Assembly: GCA_021778635.1 (NCBI GenBank)
Contig: JAJYCD010000026.1
Coordinates: 1-37,509, forward strand
Length of the DNA stretch: 37,509 nucleotides
Direction: 5' to 3'
DNA from: Actinomycetes bacterium
Lineage (GTDB): Bacteria > Actinomycetota > Actinomycetes > Actinomycetales > Cellulomonadaceae
Positions 8,778-17,470 of the stretch are shown piece after piece. The notes under the pieces were generated by a model. That model was not told the DNA's origin. It searched no databases and saw only the letters and a list, made by a program, of their open reading frames with translations. Numbering within the stretch: position 1 is the stretch's first letter; each line of letters opens with the position of its first letter. The position numbers and the translations under genes are program-made.

Positions 8778-10043
8778 TCAGCTCGTCGCCTTCACGGCGG
8801 CCTGCTGCGCCTGGGCCAGGGCGGCCGTCGGGCTGAGCTCGCCGCTCAGCGCCTTCTGGACCGCGGTCCACATCGCCTGAGAGATCTTCGGGTACTTGGT
8901 CCCGAGGTTGTCGCTCGTCCGGCCCTTGGCAGCCTTCACCGCGTCGACCCACGGCTTGAGGCTCGGGTCCTGGGACAGCAGCTGCGCCTGGCCCGCCGCT
9001 GTCGGCGGGATGTAGTACGCGAACGTCGTCGCCGTCTTGACCTGACCGGCGGTCGTGGTCATGCACTCGACGATCTTCTTCGTGGTCGTGTAGCGCGCGG
9101 TGTCCTTCTGCACGGGCATCGTGAGGAACTCACCGCCAGTGGGAGCCGGGGCGGCACCACCGTTCTCGGCCGGGATCTGGATGACCCCAGTCGGGAAGCT
9201 GGCCTTCGCGGCGCTGTTGACCTGCCAGGTCCCGTTCTCGTCGAACGCGAACGTGCCGGTCAGGAACTCCTCCCAGGTCGTGTTCTGGGAGTTCGTGATC
9301 ACGGAGTTGGGCGCGTATCCCTTGCTGAGCCAGTCGGTCCAGAGCGTCAGCGCGGCGGTCGCCTGCGGCGAGTCGAGCTTCGTCAGCTTCGCGCCTGCGC
9401 CCCAGAACCACGGCAGGAACTGGAAGGAGCCCTCCTCGGTACCGATCCCCGCGAAGCTGATGCCCTTCTTGCCGGCCGCCTTGACCTTCGCCAGCGCATC
9501 GTTCAGGGAGGCCCAGTCCTTGATCGTGGACGGATCCACTCCGGCGGCGTCGAGGATGGTCTTGTTGTAGTACAGCGCCAGCGTGTTCGCGCCGATCGGG
9601 ATGCCGTAGGTCTTGTTGTCGATGACGCCCGCGGCCAGGAGGTTCGGGTCGATGCCCGAGGTGTCGAGACCGAGGCTCTCGGTCGTGTTGAGCATCCCCG
9701 TGTCGGCGAGCGTGGACACGGCCGGGTTGTCCAGCAGGATGATGTCCGGCGCCGTCCCCTCCTGGGCCGACAGCAGCGCCTGGTTCGTCAGCGCGGTGGT
9801 GTCGTACGCGGTCCGCTTGATCGTGACGCCGGCGGCGACACCGCACGCCTCGACGCGCTTCGTCCAGTCGGACGAGGCGTCGTGCTGGGGGTACGGGTCC
9901 CACCAGGTGTAGGTGCCGCCGCCGGCCGACGACGTGCTGCTGCCGCCGCTGGCCGACGATCCACAGCCGGCGAGCGCCGCCCCGGACAGCGCGAGAACGC
10001 CCACCATCGCCGCCACGCGGGCGGACTTGACCAGTCGAATCAC
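8778..10043 (-). CDS. Sugar ABC transporter substrate-binding lipoprotein
   Basis: Extracellular solute-binding protein family 1, delivering an oligosaccharide to the two downstream permeases. The N-terminus is a lipoprotein signal: positive residues, a hydrophobic stretch (about 9-23) and a lipobox LAGC with Cys27 as the lipidated residue. A Gly/Ser-rich linker follows. The mature part (WWDPYPQHD, then PDIILLDNP near residue 108) is typical of family 1. Start is GTG at 10043 behind a very strong AAGGAGG six bases upstream, suggesting high expression compared with the permeases. It lies 83 bases downstream of the LacI gene with no visible terminator between. Ligand unknown; the operon suggests xylose/arabinose-containing oligosaccharides. 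Confidence 0.93.
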   Translation of the reverse strand: MIRLVKSARVAAMVGVLALSGAALAGCGSSASGGSSTSSAGGGTYTWWDPYPQHDASSDWTKRVEACGVAAGVTIKRTAYDTTALTNQALLSAQEGTAPDIILLDNPAVSTLADTGMLNTTESLGLDTSGIDPNLLAAGVIDNKTYGIPIGANTLALYYNKTILDAAGVDPSTIKDWASLNDALAKVKAAGKKGISFAGIGTEEGSFQFLPWFWGAGAKLTKLDSPQATAALTLWTDWLSKGYAPNSVITNSQNTTWEEFLTGTFAFDENGTWQVNSAAKASFPTGVIQIPAENGGAAPAPTGGEFLTMPVQKDTARYTTTKKIVECMTTTAGQVKTATTFAYYIPPTAAGQAQLLSQDPSLKPWVDAVKAAKGRTSDNLGTKYPKISQAMWTAVQKALSGELSPTAALAQAQQAAVKATS

Positions 10044-10126
10044 TGTATTCCTCCTTGAATCGGTGACTTCCGTGACGACCGCGCCGCACCTGACCGCGCG
10101 ATACCTCGTGATGTGCCTCGCACGCG

Positions 10127-11143
10127 TCAGCGCGGCGGTGCCGTGCTCCCGCGATCGACGAGCTCGGGCGAGATGAACCGCACGACGTACGGCTCCTCGC
10201 GGCCTGCCGGCAGCCCGATGCGGCGCACGAGCTGGCGGACGGCCATCCGACCGAGCCGGTCCGGCGCGCTCTCGATCGACGAGAACGGGAGCGAGAAGGT
10301 CTTGGCGAACTCGTCGGAGTAGCGACCGACCACCGAGAGGTCGGTCGGGACGGACAACCCGCGTTCGTGGAGGATCGACGGGAGAGCGGCGGCGACGGCC
10401 TCGTTGTGCACGAGGAGTCCGGTCGCGGACGGGTGCGCGTCCAGCACGGCGTTGACGTCGCGACCCACCGCGGGTTGTCGTGACTCGCCGAACACCGCGT
10501 GGAGCACGATCCCCCGCTTCTGCGCCTGCTCGAGGGCCGCGTCGCGCAGCCGCCAGACGTAGGCCCCGCCGCGCGTGACGACGTGCTCGGGCTGCGAGAT
10601 CAGCACGAGCTCACGGTGGCCGAGGGCGTGAAGGTGGTCGACCATCATGCGTCCCGCCTCGGGGAAGTCGAGGTCGAAGACGTCCAGCCCGGCGCAGTCG
10701 GCCGGGAGGCCGATCAACGCGCCCGGCTGCGGTGCCTCACGCAGGGCGGGCAGTCGGACGTCGTGCTCGGCAACGTTCAGCAGGACGACACCGTCGACCA
10801 TCCGGGAGTCGGTGATCCGTCGCAGCGCGTGGGCGCCGTCGGCCTCGGTGACGAGAAGGATGTCGTAGCCGAGCTCGCGTGCCGTGTCGGTGACACCCAG
10901 GATGTACTGGAGCATCGCCGGTGCGAACTCGTCCTCGAGGAACTGCGCGAGCAGGCCCAGGACCATCGTCTGCGAGGTCGCCAGCGCCCGGGCACCCGCG
11001 TTGGGGATGTACCCGAGAGCCTTGACGGCCTCGTCGACCCGGTCGCGGACCTCGGTCGAGATCGCCCGCTTGCCCGAGAGGGCATAGGACGCGGTGCTGC
11101 GGGACACGCCTGCCGCGCGGGCGACATCCCCGATGTTGACCAT
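10127..11143 (-). CDS. LacI-family transcriptional regulator of the GH31/GH127 operon
   Basis: Cytoplasmic DNA-binding repressor that probably responds to a sugar. Of 338 aa: LacI helix-turn-helix IGDVARAAGVSRSTASYALS at residues 4-23, hinge helix with NAGARALATSQT around 52-63, then a periplasmic-binding-protein-like effector domain. The ATG at 11143 has GGAG five bases upstream. It is the first gene of the operon and its own promoter lies between two matching inverted repeats (11162-11175 and 11228-11241), so autoregulation of the whole operon is the simplest reading. The inducer is unknown. Confidence 0.93.
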   Translation of the reverse strand: MVNIGDVARAAGVSRSTASYALSGKRAISTEVRDRVDEAVKALGYIPNAGARALATSQTMVLGLLAQFLEDEFAPAMLQYILGVTDTARELGYDILLVTEADGAHALRRITDSRMVDGVVLLNVAEHDVRLPALREAPQPGALIGLPADCAGLDVFDLDFPEAGRMMVDHLHALGHRELVLISQPEHVVTRGGAYVWRLRDAALEQAQKRGIVLHAVFGESRQPAVGRDVNAVLDAHPSATGLLVHNEAVAAALPSILHERGLSVPTDLSVVGRYSDEFAKTFSLPFSSIESAPDRLGRMAVRQLVRRIGLPAGREEPYVVRFISPELVDRGSTAPPR

Positions 11144-11161
11144 CCCGATCTCCGTTCATCG

Positions 11162-11175
11162 TCGAACCGGTTCGA
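11162..11175. promoter_or_regulatory. Operator O1 of the LacI-family regulator
   Basis: A perfect 14-bp palindrome, TCGAACCGGTTCGA, with the central CG flanked by AA and TT that LacI-family operators share (AANCGNTT). It starts immediately downstream of the proposed -10 of the leftward promoter, covering the likely transcription start. A second copy of the half-sites is at 11228-11241. Confidence 0.7.
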
Positions 11176-11205
11176 AGCATATGCAGCAATCATGGGCTTC
11201 AGCAA
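11176..11205 (-). promoter_or_regulatory. Predicted promoter of the LacI/ABC/GH31/GH127 operon
   Basis: On the minus strand TTGCTG (11205-11200) and TATGCT (11181-11176) are spaced by 18 bases, a moderate match to a housekeeping sigma promoter. The TATGCT is followed directly by O1, and O2 lies 22 bases beyond the -35. Confidence 0.5.
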
Positions 11206-11227
11206 GACCAATTTTCAGCCGAAATGA

Positions 11228-11241
11228 TCGAAGCGATTCGA
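11228..11241. promoter_or_regulatory. Operator O2 of the LacI-family regulator
   Basis: TCGAAGCGATTCGA repeats the half-sites of O1 exactly (TCGAA-N4-TTCGA) and also fits AANCGNTT. The O1 and O2 centres are 66 bases apart, close to a whole number of helical turns, on either side of the predicted promoter. Confidence 0.65.
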
Positions 11242-11310
11242 CGCCATCAGAACGCGATCGCCGCGAACGCCTCGGGACGCGAGGTGCCGACCGGGTGCGG
11301 ATCTCGGTCT

Positions 11311-11333
11311 GACCGCGAGGCCGCCGTGCGGTC
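11311..11333. terminator. Weak hairpin downstream of dnaG
   Basis: GACCGC and GCGGTC form a 6-bp stem with an 11-base loop just after the dnaG stop. There is no T-run, so its role as terminator is uncertain. Confidence 0.3.
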
Positions 11334-11336
11334 TGC

Positions 11337-13325
11337 TCAGCCGTCCGTGCGCAGGCGACGCCGACGACCCTCGAGGTCGATCAGCATCGCGAACGCCTCG
11401 TGGTACGCCGTGGGGTCGGCGTCGGCGTCCATCCGCTGGAGCCGCCCCTTGGCGTCGGCAACCTGGCGCGTGAGCCCCACGTCGACCAGCTTGAGCGCGA
11501 TGCTCCGGACGTACTGGGCGAGAGCATCGGGACGGTCCTCCGGCAGTGGAGCGACCGCGAGCTCGGTCACGAGCGGCTCGACCGGTGCGGAGGCTGCCTC
11601 TCGCACCGCATCGACCCAGGCCTGCGACGACCCGGTCGAGGCGACGAGACGACGCGCCTCGACGAGGCCGCCGGCCGCGAGGACCGCCTCGTGAACGGCC
11701 CGGTAGGCCGGAACACCGCAGGCGTCGGCCGCGAGGGCGTCGACCTCGACCGGCACCAGCTGGGGCAGCTGCAGCACGACCTCGAGCGCCGTGCGCTCGA
11801 CGCGCGCCACGGGATCGTGGTCCGCCCCGCGCAGCGCACCCCCGTGCTGCCCGGGAGACTCGGACCGGCTCGGCCGCGGCCCACCGGCCCCGCGCGTCAC
11901 GCCCTCCGGGTGCGCAGCGCCGTCGCCCCGGCCCGAGACGTCACCGCGTGCCGCAGCCGCTGCCGCACGCCCGGCGGACGTCACCGCACGCTGCACGCTC
12001 TCGACGTCCATCCCGAGCCAACCGGCCAGCATCCTGCCGTACTCGGGCCGCAGCGCGGTGTCGCGGATCCCCGCGACCACCGGCGCCGCCGCTCGGAGCG
12101 CGTTGACGCGCCCCTCCGCGGTCCCGAGGTCATAGCTGGTCAACGCCGTCCGGATCACGAACTCGAACAGCGGCTGTCTGCTCGCCACGAGCGCTCCTAC
12201 GGCGTCCGGCCCCTTCGCCTGTCGCAGCTCGCACGGGTCCATGCCGTGCGGCTCCACCGCGACGAACGTCTGGGCGGAGAACGCCTGGTCCTCGCCGAAC
12301 GCGCGCATCGCGGCCTTCTGCCCGGCGGCGTCGCCGTCGAACAGGAAGATGATCTCGCCACCGACCGAGGCGCCGGAGGAGAGCTGCACCCCCGCCCCGG
12401 TCCCGGAGGTGCCGACGAGCCGACGCACGATCCGTGCGTGCTCCGGGCCGAATGCCGTGCCGCACGTCGCCACCGCGGTCGGCACCCCGGAGAGGTGCGC
12501 GGCCATGACGTCCGTGTAGCCCTCGACGACCACGATCTGCTTGGCCTTCGCGATCTCGCGTTTGGCGAGGTCGATGCCGTACAGGACCTGGGCCTTGTGG
12601 TAGAGCGCCGTCTCCGGGGTGTTCAGGTACTTCGGCCCCGGGTCGTCCTCGAACAGCCGGCGCGCACCGAACCCGACGGTGTCGCCGGTCACCTCACGGA
12701 TCGGCCAGACCAACCGGCCACGGAACCGGTCGTACACGCCACGGCTCCCCTGGCTCATCAGCCCGGACTCGATGATCTCCGGCTCGGTGAACCCGCGCCC
12801 ACGCAGGTGGCGCAGCAACGAGTCCCACCCCTGCGGCGCGTAGCCGACCCCGAACTGCTCGGCCGCCGTGCGGTCGAACCCGCGCTCGGCCAGGAAGGCG
12901 CGCCCGGCCGCGCCCGCCGGCGTCAGGAGCTGCTCGGCGAAGTAGGTCGCGGCGACGCGGTGGGCCTCGAGCAGGCGCTGGCGCCGACTGCCGTCCTCGC
13001 CCGGCCGAGGGGCACCGCCCTCCTCGTACCGCAGGGTCAGGCCGATCCGGCCTGCCAGGTACTCGACCGCCTCGGCGAACCCGAGACCGTCGATCTTCTG
13101 CAGGAACGAGATGACGTCCCCGCCCTCCCCACACCCGAAGCAGTGCCAGAGGCCGACCTGAGGACGGACATGGAACGACGGCGACCGCTCGTCGTGGAAC
13201 GGGCACAGACCCTTCATCGAACCGACTCCGGCGGACTTCAACGTGACGTGCTCGCCGACGATCTCCTCGATCGAGGCGCGTTCACGGACCGCCTGCACGT
13301 CCTCCCGCCGGATCCGTCCCGCCAC
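11337..13325 (-). CDS. dnaG: DNA primase
   Basis: Synthesises RNA primers for chromosomal replication at the fork, working with the replicative helicase. Of 662 aa: N-terminal CHC2 zinc finger (Cys41, His44, Cys62, Cys65; CPFHDE and HCFGC), RNA-polymerase core domain (about 110-260), TOPRIM segment with VVVEGYTD (Glu268) and FLFDGDAAG (Asp330, Asp332), and a C-terminal helicase-interaction region from about 440. Between the two TOPRIM motifs a Gly/Ser-rich insert (about 304-323) is absent from E. coli DnaG. GTG start at 13325 without an obvious Shine-Dalgarno; dgt ends 72 bases upstream on the same strand, so the two may share a transcript. Confidence 0.97.
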   Translation of the reverse strand: MAGRIRREDVQAVRERASIEEIVGEHVTLKSAGVGSMKGLCPFHDERSPSFHVRPQVGLWHCFGCGEGGDVISFLQKIDGLGFAEAVEYLAGRIGLTLRYEEGGAPRPGEDGSRRQRLLEAHRVAATYFAEQLLTPAGAAGRAFLAERGFDRTAAEQFGVGYAPQGWDSLLRHLRGRGFTEPEIIESGLMSQGSRGVYDRFRGRLVWPIREVTGDTVGFGARRLFEDDPGPKYLNTPETALYHKAQVLYGIDLAKREIAKAKQIVVVEGYTDVMAAHLSGVPTAVATCGTAFGPEHARIVRRLVGTSGTGAGVQLSSGASVGGEIIFLFDGDAAGQKAAMRAFGEDQAFSAQTFVAVEPHGMDPCELRQAKGPDAVGALVASRQPLFEFVIRTALTSYDLGTAEGRVNALRAAAPVVAGIRDTALRPEYGRMLAGWLGMDVESVQRAVTSAGRAAAAAARGDVSGRGDGAAHPEGVTRGAGGPRPSRSESPGQHGGALRGADHDPVARVERTALEVVLQLPQLVPVEVDALAADACGVPAYRAVHEAVLAAGGLVEARRLVASTGSSQAWVDAVREAASAPVEPLVTELAVAPLPEDRPDALAQYVRSIALKLVDVGLTRQVADAKGRLQRMDADADPTAYHEAFAMLIDLEGRRRRLRTDG

Positions 13326-13397
13326 GCGTCGAGTCTAGGTGGGAACCACGGGCCCGATCGCGCCGCACAGGTCGGATCAGGGCCGGCCGTACCGACC

Positions 13398-14681
13398 TCA
13401 GCGCCGCGGCGGTCTCACCAGGTTGGCGTGCCACGACCCAGCACTCACGTCCGTGAGCGACGCGACCTGGTCGATGACCACCCGCAGGCGCGCGGCGTCG
13501 TCGGGAGCCGCCGCCCAGTCCGCGGCGAACGGTGGCTCGAGGCCGAGCGGTGCCCGGTCGCTGAGCACCGTGACGAGGTCGGCGAGCACCTCGCGCTGGC
13601 GCTGGTACAACGGCTCGTGCTCGCGCGGGGCCATCACGTACGCGACTGCCAGTCCCTTGAGCACGAGGATCTCCGCCACGGTCTCCGCCGGCACGATCAG
13701 GCTCGCGGCGTAGCGGGTCAGCGGCCCGTCGCCGTACTCCGCCCGGGTGGCCTCCTGCGCCGACCCGGCGAACCGGCCGATGAGCTGGCTCGTCGCGTCC
13801 TTGAGCGCTGCGAGCGCACGCCGCGACCCGTCGAAGCCGTGCACCCACAGCCGGGCCTCGTTGAGCCTGTCGGCCGCCGCGAGCAACGCATCGGTACCGA
13901 CCGCAGCGCCGTACCACTCGTGCACCGCGCCGGCCACCATCGCGCGTTCGTCGTCCTGCGTGAGGACCGCGAGGTCGAACTTCCCACCGACCACCGCGTC
14001 CTCGACGTCGTGCACCGAGTACGAGATGTCGTCGGCGAGGTCCATCACCTGGGCCTCGAGGCACTGCCGCCCCTCGGGGGCGCCCTCGCGAAGCCAGGTG
14101 AACACGGGTCGGTCGTCGTCGTAGACCCCGAACTTCGGCGTCCGCCGACCGCCCGGCGCGAACGGGCCCTCGCCGTGGCGCCATGGGTACTTGACCGAGG
14201 CGTCGAGGCTCGCGCGCGTCAGGTTGAGCCCGGCCGCCCGCCCGTCGAGGTCGACGATCTTGGGCTCGAGCCGCGTCAGCAGCCGGAGCGTCTGGGCGTT
14301 GCCCTCGAACCCCCCGATGCCCCGGGCCATCTCGGCGAGGGCGCGCTCGCCGTTGTGACCGAACGGTGGGTGCCCGAGGTCGTGCGCGAGGCACGCGGTG
14401 TCGACGACGTCGGGGTCGCAGCCGAGGGCCTTGCCGATCTCCCGGCCGACCTGAGCGACCTCGAGCGTGTGCGTGAGGCGGGTCCGCACGAAGTCGTCGG
14501 TGGACGGGCCGAGGACCTGCGTCTTGGCGCCGAGGCGACGCAGCGCGGACGAGTGGACGATCCGCGCGCGGTCCCGCTCGAACGGCGTGCGGGCACGCGA
14601 CTTCGGGGCCTCGGCGACCCAGCGCTCACGATCCACCGCCAGGTACGCGTCGGCGCCGCTGTCCCCCGGTTCGTTCAGCAC
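13398..14681 (-). CDS. dgt: Deoxyguanosinetriphosphate triphosphohydrolase-like protein
   Basis: HD-domain dNTPase that hydrolyses dNTPs to deoxynucleoside and triphosphate, controlling nucleotide pools; cytoplasmic. Metal-binding HD residues are visible: His71 (RTRLTHTLEV), His100-Asp101 and His104 (CLAHDLGHPPFGHN), and a later Asp in MDLADDISYS. The chosen GTG at 14681 gives 427 aa and leaves a 44-base gap to the upstream GH13 gene; an in-frame GTG at 14741 would add 20 residues and overlap that gene by 16 bases. The sequence belongs to the bacterial dGTPase type 2 group often found beside dnaG in actinobacteria. Confidence 0.95.
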   Translation of the reverse strand: MLNEPGDSGADAYLAVDRERWVAEAPKSRARTPFERDRARIVHSSALRRLGAKTQVLGPSTDDFVRTRLTHTLEVAQVGREIGKALGCDPDVVDTACLAHDLGHPPFGHNGERALAEMARGIGGFEGNAQTLRLLTRLEPKIVDLDGRAAGLNLTRASLDASVKYPWRHGEGPFAPGGRRTPKFGVYDDDRPVFTWLREGAPEGRQCLEAQVMDLADDISYSVHDVEDAVVGGKFDLAVLTQDDERAMVAGAVHEWYGAAVGTDALLAAADRLNEARLWVHGFDGSRRALAALKDATSQLIGRFAGSAQEATRAEYGDGPLTRYAASLIVPAETVAEILVLKGLAVAYVMAPREHEPLYQRQREVLADLVTVLSDRAPLGLEPPFAADWAAAPDDAARLRVVIDQVASLTDVSAGSWHANLVRPPRR

Positions 14682-14725
14682 GTGTCGAACCCTAGTTGCT
14701 CGGGAGGTCCGACTCGACGCCCCGG

Positions 14726-16585
14726 TCAGGCGAGCCGCCACACCTGCACGTCCGGGCCGTCACCCGGGATCCGCAGGGCATCGGGCTGGACGCCGAGGTC
14801 CGCGCCGCCGTACAGGTTCTCCGGCTCCGCTCCTGCGGTGAGCAGGTGACGCGGGAGGTCAGCGCCGGGCCACGGTCCCCGGGACGCGACCACCAGCACC
14901 CGCTCGTCGACCGTCTCCCGCAGGAACGCCACCGCGTCCGGGGCGACGACGGCCCAGCGCAGTCCGCCCTCGCGCAGGGCCCGGCTCGCGCGTCGCAGAC
15001 CGATCAGCGACCGGTAGACCTCGAAGGTCCGCAGGTCCCACACCTCCCGGTGCGCCCACGGCATCGGGACGCGCGCGCCCTCGCCCGTCGTCCCCTCGAG
15101 GCCGATCTCGTCACCCGCGAACACGGCCGGCGTGCCGGGGAGCGTGAAGAGCAGGCCCGCGGCGACCTCGACCAGCGCAGGGTCGCCGACGACCGTGCGG
15201 ATCCTGGCCGTGTCGTGCGAGCCAAGCATGTTCCACTGGCGGGCGGTGACCTGCCACGGGATGGTCGCCCCGAACTCGCGCATCGTGGCGACCATTGCCG
15301 CCCCGTCCCGTCGCGGGATCGGCGTCGGGATCCCGAGGAAGTCGAGCGACGTCCGCGGATCGACGAGCCACGTCCACACCGGCCGCGTGAACGCCGCGTA
15401 GTTCATGTTGGCGTTCCACCCGTCGCCGGCGAGGTCCGGCCCGGCGTCGTGGAAGTGCTCGGAGACGAGGACCGCGTCCGGGTTGATCGCGCGCATCGTC
15501 TGCCGGATGGTCCGGGCGATCCCGTGCGTGAAGTCGTCCGTCGCGTACCGTCCCGTCATGTTCGCGACGTCGACACGCCAGCCGTCGAGCGAGAACGGCT
15601 CGCGGAGGAACCGCCCGATCACCGAACCGGGACCGTCGATCATCCGCCGGCGTAGGGACGGTGCCCGGTAGTTGAGCTTCGGCAGGCTCGGGAGGTCGTA
15701 CCAGCCGACGTAGCCCGGCTCGGCGTCCTGCCAGTAGTAGTAGGACGCCTCCTCGCCCGTCGGGTCGGCGAGGGCGCGCGAGAACCACTCGTGACCGGCG
15801 CCGGTGTGGTTCGTGGTGACGTCGCCGATCAGCCTCATCCGGCGTGCGTGCACCGCCGCGCTGAGCGACGCGAGGGCGTCGTCCCCGCCGAGCAGCGGGT
15901 CGACCGAGTCGAAGGTCGACGCGTCGTACCGGTGCACCGACCGCGCCGGGAAGATCGGGGTCAGGTAGATCGTGTCGACGCCGAGGCGCTCGAGGTGGTC
16001 CAGCCGCTGCTCGACCCCCGCCAGGTCCCCGCCGTAGTACTGCACGGCCGTCGAGCGCCCGCGCGCCGCCGGCGCCTCGTCCCACGGCATCGGAACGGCC
16101 CACTCCGGCGCGTCGTGCCGGGTCCCCGAGCGCGAGAACCTGTCCGGGAAGATCTGGTAGACGATCGCGTCGTTCAGCCACGCCGGCGCGGGCGGGTGGA
16201 CGGTGAGCCGGAAGTCCGCCGCGTCCGTGACGTCCCGCGCGTGCGTCCCGCGGCCGTTGAGCCAGCGGTACCCGCCCGGCTCGTCGAGCAGCGCCCGGTA
16301 GGAGGTGACGGGGTTGTGCACCGGTACCTCGGCCACGTACCAGCGCTCGTGCTCGTCCCGCGAGTCGAGCCGCGCGGACACCATCCGCGGCTCGGCGTCG
16401 CGCACCGTCCGAACCCACACGGCACGCTCGGTGCACGACGCCGGCACCCGGAACCGCACCGGGACGATCTCGCCGAGCCGCGGCGTGCGCTGCGGGACGT
16501 AGAGCTCGGAGCCGTCGTGGTGCGGCTCGTCGAGCAGGTGCGCGACCGGTGCGTCCGACCCGCCCGACCGATCGCCGACGCTCAC
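14726..16585 (-). CDS. GH13 maltodextrin glucosidase / neopullulanase-like enzyme
   Basis: Intracellular alpha-glucan hydrolase of GH13 that would cut imported maltodextrins. Of 619 aa: an N-terminal beta-domain (about 1-130) as in MalZ/cyclomaltodextrinase enzymes, then the barrel with all four conserved regions: DVTTNH (255-260), GWRVDVA with nucleophile Asp339, LVSEHF with acid/base Glu376, and GSHDT with Asp458. VYQIFPDRF (142-150) is the usual barrel start. No signal peptide. The GTG at 16585 overlaps the malG stop (GTGA, 16582-16585); upstream extension of the frame only shadows malG. Last gene of the malEFG operon. MalZ-like, neopullulanase or cyclomaltodextrinase specificity cannot be separated here. 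Confidence 0.92.
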   Translation of the reverse strand: MSVGDRSGGSDAPVAHLLDEPHHDGSELYVPQRTPRLGEIVPVRFRVPASCTERAVWVRTVRDAEPRMVSARLDSRDEHERWYVAEVPVHNPVTSYRALLDEPGGYRWLNGRGTHARDVTDAADFRLTVHPPAPAWLNDAIVYQIFPDRFSRSGTRHDAPEWAVPMPWDEAPAARGRSTAVQYYGGDLAGVEQRLDHLERLGVDTIYLTPIFPARSVHRYDASTFDSVDPLLGGDDALASLSAAVHARRMRLIGDVTTNHTGAGHEWFSRALADPTGEEASYYYWQDAEPGYVGWYDLPSLPKLNYRAPSLRRRMIDGPGSVIGRFLREPFSLDGWRVDVANMTGRYATDDFTHGIARTIRQTMRAINPDAVLVSEHFHDAGPDLAGDGWNANMNYAAFTRPVWTWLVDPRTSLDFLGIPTPIPRRDGAAMVATMREFGATIPWQVTARQWNMLGSHDTARIRTVVGDPALVEVAAGLLFTLPGTPAVFAGDEIGLEGTTGEGARVPMPWAHREVWDLRTFEVYRSLIGLRRASRALREGGLRWAVVAPDAVAFLRETVDERVLVVASRGPWPGADLPRHLLTAGAEPENLYGGADLGVQPDALRIPGDGPDVQVWRLA

Positions 16586-17469
16586 CCCTTCACCGATCCG
16601 GCGGTGAGGCCCGAGACGATGTAGCGCTGGAGGAACTGGAAGAGCAGGACGATCGGGATCGCCGCGAGCACCGCACCCGCGGCGAACACGCCCCAGTTCT
16701 GTGCGAACTGGCGGCTCACGAACGCGTAGAGGCCGACGGCCAGGGTCTGCTTGGACGGGGAGTTGAGCAGCACCGACGCGAGCACGTAGTCGTTGAACGA
16801 CGCGATGAACGACAGCAGCCCGACGACCGCGAGGATCGGTGCCGTCAGGCGCAGGATCATGCCGAAGAAGATCTGCGCGTGCGAGGCGCCGTCGATCATC
16901 GCGGCCTCGTCGAGCTCGCGCGGGATCGTGTTGAAGAACCCGTACATCAGGTAGGTGTTCACCCCGAGCGCTCCGCCGAGGTACACCATGATCAGGCCGA
17001 CCTGACTGTCGCGCCCGAGGATCGGGAAGACGTTCTCGAGCGCGATCAGCAGCAGGAAGATCGCGACGTACGCGAGGAGCTGCGGGAACATCTGGATCAG
17101 CAGCAGCGAGAGCAGACCGCCACGGCGCCCACGGAACCGGAACCGCGAGAACGCGTAGGCTGCGGCCGCGCCGAGCAGAACAGTGCCGACGGCCGTGACC
17201 GAGGCGATCACGACCGTGTTGACGAACCAGTCGACGTACGGGTGCAGCGGGTCGTGGAGCAGGCTGACGTACTGGTCGAGGGTGAACGTCCCGAACAGCG
17301 AGTTCGCGGCGCTCAGCGTCCCCCGCACGCTGACGGACGCCGAGAGCACGTACACGATCGGGAAGAGCGCGAAGAGCAGCGCCGCTGCCCCGACGACGTG
17401 GCGCCAGCCGACCTCGCGCCACCAGCGTGCGCGGGAGGTCCGGACGGCGGGGACCGATGAGGTGGCCAT
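16582..17469 (-). CDS. malG: Maltodextrin ABC transporter permease
   Basis: Second membrane subunit of the maltose/maltodextrin importer. The 295-aa protein has a first helix at about 26-46 (VVGAAALLFALFPIVYVLSA), the core helices from about residue 84 on, an EAA loop with DEAAMIDGAS (187-196), and a C-terminus IVSGLTAGSVKG characteristic of MalG. The ATG at 17469 is one base after the malF stop; its own stop overlaps the GH13 start. Maltodextrin specificity is inferred from the flanking GH13 enzymes. Confidence 0.93.
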   Translation of the reverse strand: MATSSVPAVRTSRARWWREVGWRHVVGAAALLFALFPIVYVLSASVSVRGTLSAANSLFGTFTLDQYVSLLHDPLHPYVDWFVNTVVIASVTAVGTVLLGAAAAYAFSRFRFRGRRGGLLSLLLIQMFPQLLAYVAIFLLLIALENVFPILGRDSQVGLIMVYLGGALGVNTYLMYGFFNTIPRELDEAAMIDGASHAQIFFGMILRLTAPILAVVGLLSFIASFNDYVLASVLLNSPSKQTLAVGLYAFVSRQFAQNWGVFAAGAVLAAIPIVLLFQFLQRYIVSGLTAGSVKG

Positions 17470-17470
17470 G

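Noticed and set aside
11400..14849. A 1149-codon open frame on the + strand opposite dnaG and dgt
   Set aside because: Low-complexity, Arg/Gly/Pro-rich translation and poor third-position pattern; it mirrors two certain genes. Long antisense open frames are normal at this GC content.
16586..17422. An upstream extension of the GH13 gene to 898 aa
   Set aside because: The added part lies wholly over malG in another frame and is Arg-rich; the GTGA overlap at 16582-16585 gives a natural start.
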